Positions 1 through 7,520 of a stretch of 12,211 bases of DNA are shown here, piece by piece. The notes beneath the pieces were generated by a model, which was not told the DNA's origin, ran no database searches, and saw only the letters and a list, made by a program, of their open reading frames with translations. How positions within the stretch are numbered: the stretch's first letter is position 1; each line of letters starts with the position of its first letter. A program made the position numbers and the translations under genes. Origin of the DNA: JBAVQS01 sp049694275 (GTDB lineage Bacteria; Chloroflexota; Anaerolineae; UBA4142; SHND01). The DNA is taken from positions 1-12,211 of the forward strand of contig JBAVQS010000318.1 of assembly GCA_049694275.1 (NCBI GenBank), in the 5' to 3' direction.

Positions 1-58
1 GCGTGACCTGTAACGCAAACGCATTCGATCGCGCCAATAACCTGGTCCAGATGCTCAT
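1..58 (-). CDS. N-terminal fragment of an unidentified leftward gene
   Basis: The start codon ATG reads leftward from position 58, and 19 codons are visible before the window edge: MSIWTRLLARSNAFALQVT. The main support is a consensus Shine-Dalgarno sequence, AAGGAGG, at 72-66 on the minus strand, seven bases from the ATG. A sigma-70-like promoter lies further upstream (167-194). The visible peptide is short and slightly amphipathic, with no recognisable motif, so no function can be given. The gene is divergent from the large secreted-protein gene that starts at 359. The call rests on translation signals, not on protein similarity. Confidence 0.6.
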   Translation of the reverse strand, partial: MSIWTRLLARSNAFALQVT

Positions 59-99
59 CCTCTATCCTCCTTGACACAATGCACAATTAAGCCTACGGT

Positions 100-149
100 T
101 GTCACCCTGAGCGTGCGAAAGGTCTCGGTCACAAGAACGAGAGTCTCCC
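100..149 (+). repeat. Partial dispersed palindromic repeat (TGTCACCCTGAG family)
   Basis: The stretch begins TGTCACCCTGAGCG and continues with GGTCTCG and AACGAGA, the same blocks in the same order as the longer copy at 6134-6252. GTCTCG and the later CGAGA can pair across a short loop. The closing TGACA end is not seen, so this copy is truncated or decayed. It lies inside the predicted leader of the leftward gene that starts at 58. Repeats with this head are familiar from intergenic regions of many GC-rich bacteria, including Chloroflexota. Confidence 0.6.
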
Positions 150-166
150 ACAGGCGGATTTGTAGA

Positions 167-194
167 ATTATATCATCCTATGCCCCCGGGTTAA
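167..194 (-). promoter_or_regulatory. Predicted sigma-70-like promoter for the leftward gene at 58
   Basis: On the minus strand a perfect TATAAT occupies 172-167. It is preceded, after 16 bases, by TTAACC at 194-189, which matches four of six positions of TTGACA. Transcription would start near 160 and give a leader of about 100 nt that contains the repeat at 100-149. The consensus ribosome binding site at 72-66 lies downstream, which makes the pairing plausible. Confidence 0.45.
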
Positions 195-274
195 ATCCGG
201 CGGCGCGGGGCATGGCAGAGGGCGTATGGGAAGCAAGTACTAGGGGCGCGCGCCGTCTCCATCCCAAAAACTAC

Positions 275-302
275 TTGACCCCTTTGCTTAAACAGTTATA
301 CT
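275..302 (+). promoter_or_regulatory. Predicted sigma-70-like promoter for the large secreted-protein gene
   Basis: TTGACC (275-280) and TATACT (297-302) each match the -35 and -10 consensus at five of six positions and are separated by 16 bases. Transcription would start near 309, leaving about 50 nt of leader before the ATG at 359. The ribosome binding site is weak: only a GAGAGA-like purine run at 348-353 is seen. Confidence 0.6.
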
Positions 303-358
303 AATCGCGCGGCGTAATCCCAACCCATTGCATTATTCCTATCCAGCGAGAGATTAAA

Positions 359-3300
359 ATGTCCATCCATCCTCACTCTCCATTCGACCTCCGCCGGTAT
401 CCGATCCCGGCCATCGTGTTCATCCTCGGCCTGCTGCTCTTGTTTTTCGGTTCAGGCGTTCCGCCTGCCCGGGCACAAGGGGGCGTCGTCGGCCAGCCGT
501 GGACCGGCCGGCCGGGCATTACCGAGACCGTTGCGCAGATGATGGAGCGGCAGCGGCACACGCCCCCGGCCACCCCCGCCCCGGCGCGTCCCTATCTGCA
601 ATACACCGGCCCCCTCATCGCCAGCCCCGATTCGCTTCCGGTCGGCATGCCCACCCCCTCCGCCGCGCGCTCGCCCATTCGGCTCGCCCCGCAGACGGTA
701 GGGACCGGCTTTAACGGGACCACGTATGCGACCGACTCATTTGTCATCCCACCCGACACTATGGGCGCCGTGGGGCCCGACCAGGTGCTGTTCGTGAACA
801 ACGGCCGCGTCAAGGTCTTTGACAAGACGGGGACCGTCGGCGGCCTCAATGTGACCTCCGACGTATTCTTTGCATCGGTGCGCACCGCGGGGACTACCGA
901 CCCACACGTCCGCTACGACCGGTTGAGCCAGCGCTGGTTCATCAATATGATTGACGACGCGGCGAACTCGAACCGCGTCCTCATCGCAGTCAGCTCGGGT
1001 CCGCACATTTCCAACTCGTCCAGTTTTACCCTGTACGGGTTCCAGTTCGATACGTCCGGCGGCGGGTCGGCGGACAATGGCAAGTTTTGCGACTATCCGT
1101 CACTCGGCGTCGATGCGTCAGCCCTCTATATCGGGTGCAACATCTTTACGAGCTCGACCGGCACATTCGCTTCCACCACCGGCTTTGTCGTCCGCAAGTC
1201 TGACCTTCTCTCGGGCACGCTGACGGTGACCACCTTCCGGCTGTTGGCGGACAATTCTGTGGGTCCGGGTGGAGTTTATTCGCCGCAGGGGGTGGACAAT
1301 GAGGACCCGAATGCGACCGAGGGGTATATTATCGGCCCCACCTTTGCGACGAGCGGCTCGCTCACCCTCCGCCGGGTAAGCACCCCCGGCGGCACGCCGA
1401 GCATTTCGGGCAATCTGAACATCACCGGCATCGCCACTGCCAACCCCGCCTCACAGCCGGCCAAAAGCTCAAGCCCCGATCTGGATACGGGCGACCGGCG
1501 GCTCTATGGCGCGTCCATTCACAAGAACAAGATCAGCGGCGCCAGCACCCTCTGGACTGCCGAGACGGACCGCATGAACAGCACCTGCACAGGTGTATAC
1601 GGCGGGAGCGGCCAGGGGAACAACGGGACACTGTGGTACGAGCTCAACAACCTGACCACGACCCCGGCCGTGGCCCAGTCCGGCATCGTGTGCGACCCGG
1701 CGAATACGAACTATGGCTTTATCTATGGGAGTGTGGCCGAGTCGGGACAGGGGCACATGGCCATCGGGGCGACCTACGCGTCCAAGAATGTGTACGCGGG
1801 GATCGCCGTCGTGGGCCGCCTGCGCACCGATACGGCGGGGAGCACCCAGGCATTTAGCCTGCCGGTGGCCGGTGTGAACTCTTATACTCTCACCGACGGC
1901 GCCGGCCAAAACCGCTGGGGCGATTTTTCCCAGACAGTCGTCGATCCGAACGACGACCAGACCATCTGGACCTTTCAGGAATATGCGAGCGGAATCAACA
2001 CCTGGTCGGTGCGCGCGGTGCAACTGATCGCCCCGCCCCCCGCCGCCATCACGACGGTTTCGCCCACCTATGTCGGCCTCGGCCTCTCCTCGACCAACGT
2101 CATTATCACCGGCACCTCGTCCAGCGGGTCCGAATTTTTCGATCCCGGTCCCGATACGGGCGGCCCGGGGTATGCCAATCGCCTGGTCGTCACCCTGAGC
2201 AAAGCGGGCAACACCGTGCCGGTCAGCAGCGTCATCTTTACCGACCCCACGCATGTCACGGCGACCATCTCGACCGTCGGCGTCAGCGCGGGCGTCTATG
2301 ACGTGGCGGTGACCAACCCCGACGGCCAGGTCGTCACCGCGACCAACGCCATTACGGTCGGGCTCAAGGTGTGGGGCGGCGGCGGCAGCACCAACAACTG
2401 GTCGGAAGCCGGCAACTGGCTCCCCTCCGGCGCGCCAAGCACGACGGACCAGGCGACATTCAACAGCACGAGCGTCAAGAACGCGACGGTGGATGTCAAC
2501 CCGAACGTCTATGGGGTGAACATCGCGACCGGCTATACCGGCATCATCAGTCTGGGCGCGAACACCCTCACCGCCAGCAAGACTTACACCCAGACGACGG
2601 GCACCTTTAACGCGGGGAGCGGAACGCTCAATGTCGGGGCTGATATGGCGGTGACCGGCGGGACCTTTACGCAGGGAACCAGCACCGTCACGCTGAACGG
2701 CAGCACGGCGCAAAAGCTCACCGCGCCCCCCGCGTTCAACAACCTGACCATCAACAATGCGAGCGGCGTCACCCTCCAGACGAATGCGACGGCGGTCAAC
2801 GGCACGCTCACCCTCTCGAACGGCGCGCTCGCAAACGGCGCCCTCCTGACGATGGGCAACGGCGCGACCATCTCGCGCGGGAGCGGGAGCCTCGGTGCCG
2901 CGCCCACCTTTGGGACATCCGTCAATCTCGTCTATACCGCCGGCGTCACGACCGGCGTGGAGGTCCCCGCCTCGACGACCGTGCTGAACAACCTCACCAT
3001 CAACGCGTCCGCCGCCACGGTCACGCTCGGCGGCAATCCCACGGTCAACGGCCTACTCCTCCTCTCGAACGGAACGCTCAGCCTCTCGTCGAACACCATC
3101 ACGCTCAAGGGGGGGCTGACGAACAATGCGAGCAGCACCGCGCTCAACGGCGCGACGGGCAAGGTGGTCTTCAGCACCAACAACCAGAGCGTCAGCGGCA
3201 GTGCGGCGACGACCTTTAACGATGTCGATACGACGGTCGGCGTCGATTTCAATACCGGCGCGACGACCGCCACCATCGGCGGCGTGCTCACCCTCAACAG

Positions 3301-5995
3301 CGGCGGGTTCGTCAACGGCGTGCACCCGCCCCTCTATGGCGCATCCTCGACGCTGAAATACAACACCGGCGGGACCTACAACCGGTTCAATGAATGGACG
3401 ACCGCGACGAGCGGCGCGGGCTATCCGAACAGCGTGCAGGTGAGCAACAATACGACGCTGAACTATCCGAACGGCAGCACCGCGGCGCGGAGCATGGGGG
3501 GCAACCTCACCATTGACTCGGGCTCGGCGCTGTATATGGATTTTGGCTCGCCCGGCGTGAGCAATCCACTGACGGTCGGCGGAAACGTCGCGATGAGCGG
3601 CAATCTATCGCTGGGGGATGCGGCGGGGGGCGACCTCAAGGTCGGCGGAAACTGGACGCACACCGCGGGCACGCTCAACGACCACACGCGCGCCGTCTGG
3701 TTTAACGGGAGCGGCACGCAGACCCTGTCGGCCACCGGCGGCGAGACCCTGAGCTATGTCATCGTCAACAAATCGGCCAACAACCTCCAGCTCTTGAGCA
3801 ACCTGACCGTGAGCGGCGCGACGAGCGATGTGCTCCAGCTCCTCAGCGGCCCCGGCATTGACGTGAACGGCCAGACCCTCACCCTGTCGGGCGCTGGCGG
3901 GAATATCAAGTTGAATGCGGGGACGCGCACGATTACCGGCGCGGCCGGCAGCACGGTCCTGTTGAGCGGGGCCAAGACGGTGACGAACGGCGGGACGCTC
4001 ACCCTGGACACGAACGTCCTGGTCAAGCTGAACGCGGCGGTGGATTTCGGCGCCAGCCTGACGACAATCAAGGGGACGCTCCAGGTCAACGGCGGCGGCT
4101 CGGTCAATACCAACCCGCCCAGCTATGCCGTCGGGTCTCTGCTCCAGTACAACTGCGCCTGCACCTACGGGCGCGCCACAGAATGGACGACGGCGACGAG
4201 CGGGCCGGGGTATCCCGCGAACGTGCAGGTGAGCAACAACAGCACACTGAACTATCCGAACGGGAGTACCGCGGCGCACAGCCTCTCGGGCAACCTGACC
4301 GTCGATGCGGGCTCGTCATTCTTTATGGATTACGGCAGTCCGAGTCCCGCGGTCACGAATCCGCTCAACGTTGGCGGCAGTGTTACGCTCAACGGTGCCC
4401 TCTCGCTGGGGAACGGCGTCGGCGGCGACCTGAACGTCGGCGGGAGCTGGACGCGCAATACGGGCAGTAACTTTTATCCGAACAGTCGCGCGGTGACGTT
4501 CAACGGGACCAGCGCACAGACCATCGGCGGCACGACGACGACCACCTTTGATTATGTGACGTTCGGCGACGCCGCGGGGGTGACGCTGAACCAGGCAATC
4601 ACGGCGACCCAGCTCCTCCAGCTCAACAGCGGCGCGGGGCTGGCTGGCGGTAGTCAGACCGTCACCCTCGGCGGCGACTGGACCGACAACGGCGGGACAT
4701 TCACGCCGGGCACGTCCACGGCAGTCTTTGCCAAAAGCGGGGCGGCCAACCTGAGTATGAGCGCGACGAACGGCGTCGAACCGTTCTATAACCTCACCGT
4801 CAACAGCAGCACAACACTCAATACCGGCGACGACGCCGCAGCGGCGAGCAACGCGCTCGCCAACTATGGCGTCATGATGCGCAGTGCGCCGGCGCAGAAC
4901 GTGACGACCGGCGGCGGGGCGGTGCTCTATACCGACGCCGATAACCGAACGACGGTGCGGCTCACCTCGACCGGCGGGAGCAACCCCGGCAGTACGACGG
5001 TGACCTCGACCGCGCACGCCGCGCCGGGGACCTGCGGCGGCAGTTCGGTCACCACGCCGGTCCTGCGCTATTACAACATTACGCCCACCAACCTCGCTGG
5101 CATCGCGGCGACCCTGCGCCTCTATTATTTCCAGAGCGGGACGGCGGGGCTGGACGAGATGAACGGGAATGCGGTCAATGCCATCTCTATCTATCACTGC
5201 AACGGGACGACCTGGCAGATCCTCGCCGGTCCTTATGGCACGGCGTATGATCCGGCGGTCGGGATGTATTACACCGAAGTGGCGAACGTCACTTCCTTCT
5301 CGCCCTTTGCCCTGGGCCCGGGTAGTCCGACGGCGGTGACGCTGGGCGGGTTCTCGGCGGCGTGGCAGGGGACGCGCGTGCAGGTGCAGTGGAACACCCT
5401 GAGCGAGATCAACAACCTCGGGTTCAACCTCCTGCGGAGTACGAGCGCGACCGGGCCGTTCACGCAAATCAACGCCCGTCTGATTCCGGGATGCGCCGGC
5501 TGTTCGACGGGGCAGAGTTACAGCTATGCCGATGCGAACGTGACGGCGAACACGACCTATTACTACAAGCTGGCGGCGATGGACAAGAGCGGCGCGACGC
5601 AGTTGTTCGGACCGGTCACGGTCGCGCCCGCGTGCGCGAACATCCCCGCGCAATCGGCGCTCAATGGGCCGGCGAACGGCGCGGTCCTCGCGACGCTCCA
5701 TCCGACGCTCCAGTGGAGCGCCCTGACGTGCGCGGCACGATACGAGGTGCAGGTGCGGCAGGGGTCGGCGAGCGGCCCGCTCGTGGCCCAGCCAAAAAAC
5801 CTGACGAGCGCGCAATTCGCGCCCGCGGGCCTGACGGCCGGCAAGAGCTACGTGTGGCGCGTACGGGCGTGCAACGCCGCAGGGTGCGGCGCGTGGAGCG
5901 GGTGGTGGCAGTTCAGCGTGGCGACCGGCGCGGTCGGGTTGGACCTGTATCCCAAAATGCGCTATCCTGTTGCGATGTGGCTCGGCCTGTTCTAA
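359..5995 (+). CDS. Large secreted multidomain beta-repeat surface protein (1878 aa)
   Basis: This is an exported, probably cell-surface or extracellular protein with no recognised enzymatic motif. Residues 1-39 form a signal peptide: RR at 12-13, a hydrophobic core at about 17-31, and a likely cleavage at ARA|Q (39/40). A proline-rich linker follows to about 100. Residues 110-560 look propeller-like, with DTMGAVGPDQ (133-142) and a later DPHVRYDRLSQRW. Residues 565-665 resemble an IPT/TIG domain. At about 671 a tryptophan-rich segment (VWGGGGSTNNWSEAGNW) opens a beta-solenoid-like region to about 1500, rich in 'NNLTIN...VTL...LTLSNG' units, with a module duplicated at 993 and 1256. The C-terminus has a 'SFSPFAL' segment, then fibronectin-III-like domains at about 1658-1757 and 1765-1865, and a short hydrophobic tail. 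There is no LPXTG or PEP-CTERM signal. Adhesion or matrix function is inferred from architecture only. Confidence 0.9.
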   Translation: MSIHPHSPFDLRRYPIPAIVFILGLLLLFFGSGVPPARAQGGVVGQPWTGRPGITETVAQMMERQRHTPPATPAPARPYLQYTGPLIASPDSLPVGMPTPSAARSPIRLAPQTVGTGFNGTTYATDSFVIPPDTMGAVGPDQVLFVNNGRVKVFDKTGTVGGLNVTSDVFFASVRTAGTTDPHVRYDRLSQRWFINMIDDAANSNRVLIAVSSGPHISNSSSFTLYGFQFDTSGGGSADNGKFCDYPSLGVDASALYIGCNIFTSSTGTFASTTGFVVRKSDLLSGTLTVTTFRLLADNSVGPGGVYSPQGVDNEDPNATEGYIIGPTFATSGSLTLRRVSTPGGTPSISGNLNITGIATANPASQPAKSSSPDLDTGDRRLYGASIHKNKISGASTLWTAETDRMNSTCTGVYGGSGQGNNGTLWYELNNLTTTPAVAQSGIVCDPANTNYGFIYGSVAESGQGHMAIGATYASKNVYAGIAVVGRLRTDTAGSTQAFSLPVAGVNSYTLTDGAGQNRWGDFSQTVVDPNDDQTIWTFQEYASGINTWSVRAVQLIAPPPAAITTVSPTYVGLGLSSTNVIITGTSSSGSEFFDPGPDTGGPGYANRLVVTLSKAGNTVPVSSVIFTDPTHVTATISTVGVSAGVYDVAVTNPDGQVVTATNAITVGLKVWGGGGSTNNWSEAGNWLPSGAPSTTDQATFNSTSVKNATVDVNPNVYGVNIATGYTGIISLGANTLTASKTYTQTTGTFNAGSGTLNVGADMAVTGGTFTQGTSTVTLNGSTAQKLTAPPAFNNLTINNASGVTLQTNATAVNGTLTLSNGALANGALLTMGNGATISRGSGSLGAAPTFGTSVNLVYTAGVTTGVEVPASTTVLNNLTINASAATVTLGGNPTVNGLLLLSNGTLSLSSNTITLKGGLTNNASSTALNGATGKVVFSTNNQSVSGSAATTFNDVDTTVGVDFNTGATTATIGGVLTLNSGGFVNGVHPPLYGASSTLKYNTGGTYNRFNEWTTATSGAGYPNSVQVSNNTTLNYPNGSTAARSMGGNLTIDSGSALYMDFGSPGVSNPLTVGGNVAMSGNLSLGDAAGGDLKVGGNWTHTAGTLNDHTRAVWFNGSGTQTLSATGGETLSYVIVNKSANNLQLLSNLTVSGATSDVLQLLSGPGIDVNGQTLTLSGAGGNIKLNAGTRTITGAAGSTVLLSGAKTVTNGGTLTLDTNVLVKLNAAVDFGASLTTIKGTLQVNGGGSVNTNPPSYAVGSLLQYNCACTYGRATEWTTATSGPGYPANVQVSNNSTLNYPNGSTAAHSLSGNLTVDAGSSFFMDYGSPSPAVTNPLNVGGSVTLNGALSLGNGVGGDLNVGGSWTRNTGSNFYPNSRAVTFNGTSAQTIGGTTTTTFDYVTFGDAAGVTLNQAITATQLLQLNSGAGLAGGSQTVTLGGDWTDNGGTFTPGTSTAVFAKSGAANLSMSATNGVEPFYNLTVNSSTTLNTGDDAAAASNALANYGVMMRSAPAQNVTTGGGAVLYTDADNRTTVRLTSTGGSNPGSTTVTSTAHAAPGTCGGSSVTTPVLRYYNITPTNLAGIAATLRLYYFQSGTAGLDEMNGNAVNAISIYHCNGTTWQILAGPYGTAYDPAVGMYYTEVANVTSFSPFALGPGSPTAVTLGGFSAAWQGTRVQVQWNTLSEINNLGFNLLRSTSATGPFTQINARLIPGCAGCSTGQSYSYADANVTANTTYYYKLAAMDKSGATQLFGPVTVAPACANIPAQSALNGPANGAVLATLHPTLQWSALTCAARYEVQVRQGSASGPLVAQPKNLTSAQFAPAGLTAGKSYVWRVRACNAAGCGAWSGWWQFSVATGAVGLDLYPKMRYPVAMWLGLF
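3335..3790 (+). repeat. Duplicated internal module, copy 1 (residues about 993-1143)
   Basis: This segment shares a long co-linear protein pattern with the one 789 bp downstream: NEWTTATSGxGYP, VQVSNNxTLNYPNGSTAA, NLTxDxGS, MDxGSP, LxVGGxV, LSLG, GGDLxVGGxWT. Over 3392-3493 versus 4181-4282 a hand comparison finds roughly five of six bases identical. The duplication is therefore visible at the DNA level, not only in the protein. Confidence 0.8.
4124..4580 (+). repeat. Duplicated internal module, copy 2 (residues about 1256-1407)
   Basis: This is the partner of the module at 3335-3790, exactly 263 codons downstream. It differs by a cysteine-containing entry segment (YNCACTYGR) where copy 1 has YNTGGTYNR, and by a few single-residue insertions. 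The 263-residue period suggests duplication of a larger unit whose remaining part has diverged. Confidence 0.8.
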
Positions 5996-6014
5996 ACGAT
6001 CAGAGTGTGATTGC

Positions 6015-6034
6015 GTAGGGCCGTGCGTCCCTAC
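6015..6034. repeat. GTAGGG/CCCTAC hairpin after the secreted-protein gene
   Basis: GTAGGG (6015-6020) and CCCTAC (6029-6034) form a six-base-pair stem with an eight-base loop, 19 bases after the stop codon at 5995. There is no T tract, so it is not a typical intrinsic terminator. The sequence resembles a widespread intergenic palindrome with GTAGGG...CGTGCGTCCCTAC, from which part of the left arm seems missing. Confidence 0.45.
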
Positions 6035-6089
6035 ACGCCGCATGACAGTGGCTTGTCCGGTTCTAGCGGCGGGCCGCGGAATGCGTGAG

Positions 6090-6127
6090 AATCGCGGGGG
6101 CGAGCAATGGGGCTCACCCTCGCGATT
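6090..6127. repeat. Strong 38-nt hairpin downstream of the secreted-protein gene
   Basis: The arms are AATCGCG, GGG and GAGC (from 6090) against GCTC, CCC and CGCGATT (ending 6127). Of 16 opposed positions, 14 are Watson-Crick pairs, one is a G-T wobble (6097/6120) and one is a mismatch (6101/6116). The loop is six bases, AATGGG (6106-6111). No T tract follows on either side, so 3'-end stabilisation, factor-dependent termination or a palindromic repeat are the likelier explanations. Confidence 0.6.
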
Positions 6128-6133
6128 TGCGTC

Positions 6134-6252
6134 TGTCACCCTGAGCGTGTGGTTATCACCCTGCGCGTAGTCGCTGTCACCCTGAGCAGAGCGCAGGGTC
6201 TCGTTACCGCGAACGAGATTTCTCCTCGCACACTGCCCTCGTCGAAATGACA
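6134..6252 (+). repeat. Dispersed palindromic repeat with three stacked heads (TGTCACCCTGAG family)
   Basis: Three heads follow one another: TGTCACCCTGAGCG (6134), the variant TATCACCCTGCGCG (6154) and TGTCACCCTGAGC (6175). The last continues into a full element ending TCGAAATGACA at 6252, so TGTCA and TGACA form inverted ends over 78 bp. Inside it, ACCCTG (6179-6184) pairs with CAGGGT (6194-6199), and TCTCGTT (6199-6205) pairs with AACGAGA (6212-6218), giving two small hairpins. No coding capacity is seen. It fills most of the spacer before the transporter gene. Confidence 0.7.
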
Positions 6253-6304
6253 GCGGCCGGCGCGGCGCTCGTCGAACGGATAATGGCGCGGTACTGTATC
6301 TATT

Positions 6305-6325
6305 CGAGAATCGATTATACTCTCG
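6305..6325 (+). promoter_or_regulatory. -10 element of the transporter promoter, nearly leaderless
   Basis: TATACT at 6316-6321 matches TATAAT at five of six positions, and the ATG of the transporter begins at 6330. Transcription would start around 6328, so the mRNA would be leaderless or almost so. This agrees with the absence of any Shine-Dalgarno sequence. No good -35 hexamer is visible. CGAGA (6305-6309) and TCTCG (6321-6325) form an inverted repeat around the -10 box and could be a small operator, but five bases per arm is weak evidence. Confidence 0.45.
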
Positions 6326-6329
6326 GGAT

Positions 6330-7520
6330 ATGCTCCGCAAATCTCCGCTCCTTTTTATCCTGATCGCCATTTTCGTCGATATGCTCGGCTATGGCATCGT
6401 CATTCCGCTGCTCCCCTTTTACGTGCAGCGGCTCGGGTCCGGCGCGGCGATGGCCGGCACGCTTGGCTCGCTCTATGCCCTGACCCAACTGTTCAGCGGG
6501 CCGGTGTTGGGCGCACTATCGGACCGCTACGGGCGACGGCCGGTCCTCCTCATCTGCCTGTTCGGCACCGGGCTGGCCTATTTGACGCTCGGCCTGGCCG
6601 ATTCCCTCGCACTCGTTTTTCTGGCAATCGGGGTCGATGGCGTCACCGGCGGTAACGTGAGTACTGCGTATGCTTATATCGCGGATGTGACCACGCCCGA
6701 TATTCGGGCGCGGGGGATGGGACTGGCGGGCGCGGCCTTTGGGCTGGGGCTGATGGCCGGGCCGGCGCTCGGCGGACTGCTCAGCGTCTATGGGCTCGGC
6801 GTGCCAGCTTTTGTCGCCTGCGGCATCGCCCTGTCCAATGTCCTCTTTGGCCTGATTGTGCTCCCAGAATCTCTCCCGCGTGATCGGCGCTCGCCGCTCG
6901 CCACCTGGCGCGCCTTGAACTGGGTGACGCAATTGTCCCAGGTCCTGCGCCTTGCCCCAGCGCGGATGCTTCTCCTGACGATCTTTATGCTCAACCTTGC
7001 GTTTGCCGGCCTGCAGACCAATTTCCCGCTCTATAGCCAACTGCGCTTTGGCTGGACCGCGACCTACAATGGACTCTTTTTCGCGTTCGTCGGCGTCTGC
7101 GCAGTGGTGGTTCAAGGGGTCCTGTTTGGCTGGATTCAGCCGCGCCTCGGGGAGCGACGACTCGCCGTCGCGGGGCTCGCGCTGATGGCGTCAAGCCTGG
7201 CCGGCATCGCGAGCGCGGGCGAAGGGTGGATGATGTACCCGCTGGTTGCGCTCGGCGCGCTCGGGAGCGGAATCAGCATCCCTTCGCTGACCGGGCTCCT
7301 CTCGCAGCGCGCGCCGGCCGATGCGCAGGGGCAATTGATGGGGGGCACACAGGTCGTGCTGAACTTGGCGATGATTGCCGGGCCGACCCTGGCAGGCGTC
7401 GCGTTCGAACAGATCGCCGCCGCCGCCCCCTATTGGCTCGGCAGCGGGTTCGCCCTCTGCGCGTCCCTCCTCGCGTGGGTGGCGTTATACCGGCCCGCTA
7501 TGCCACTTGCCGTTGGATAA
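6330..7520 (+). CDS. TetA-like major facilitator superfamily exporter (396 aa)
   Basis: This is probably an inner-membrane drug:H+ antiporter of the 12-helix DHA1 group, similar in pattern to tetracycline exporters. The length and the run of hydrophobic segments fit. The first helix carries DMLGYGIVIPLLPFY (17-31). Motif A is GALSDRYGRRP (61-71). The antiporter motif C is seen as GLGLMAGPALGG (138-149) after AYIADVTTPDIRARG. At the motif B position, LAIGVDGVTGGN (98-109), the arginine usual in TetA-like proteins appears to be isoleucine (residue 100). The substrate cannot be told from sequence, and tetracycline resistance should not be assumed. The gene is preceded by a -10 box only 8 nt away. 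Its end overlaps the convergent glycosyltransferase gene by 23 bp. A role in exporting that cluster's product is only suggested by position. Confidence 0.9.
   Translation: MLRKSPLLFILIAIFVDMLGYGIVIPLLPFYVQRLGSGAAMAGTLGSLYALTQLFSGPVLGALSDRYGRRPVLLICLFGTGLAYLTLGLADSLALVFLAIGVDGVTGGNVSTAYAYIADVTTPDIRARGMGLAGAAFGLGLMAGPALGGLLSVYGLGVPAFVACGIALSNVLFGLIVLPESLPRDRRSPLATWRALNWVTQLSQVLRLAPARMLLLTIFMLNLAFAGLQTNFPLYSQLRFGWTATYNGLFFAFVGVCAVVVQGVLFGWIQPRLGERRLAVAGLALMASSLAGIASAGEGWMMYPLVALGALGSGISIPSLTGLLSQRAPADAQGQLMGGTQVVLNLAMIAGPTLAGVAFEQIAAAAPYWLGSGFALCASLLAWVALYRPAMPLAVG

Noticed and set aside
71..304. A 77-codon rightward frame starting with TTG before the large gene.
   Set aside because: It runs through the dispersed repeat and the predicted promoters, has no ribosome binding site in its own direction, and no recognisable protein features.
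2190..2200. TCACCCTGAGC inside the secreted-protein gene, identical to the head of the dispersed repeat.
   Set aside because: The flanking bases do not match the repeat, no TGACA end or hairpin follows, and the codons (VTLSKAG) fit the IPT/TIG-like domain. It is probably chance.
1469..2713. A 414-codon minus-strand open frame inside the secreted-protein gene.
   Set aside because: It is low-complexity, arginine- and glycine-rich, has no recognisable motif, and is fully antisense to the coding sequence with a signal peptide and domains.
4316..6370. A 684-codon open frame on the minus strand across the end of the secreted-protein gene and the spacer.
   Set aside because: It is antisense to a well supported gene, is dominated by arginine, proline and alanine as expected from GC-rich codon bias, shows no domain, and starts inside the transporter gene.
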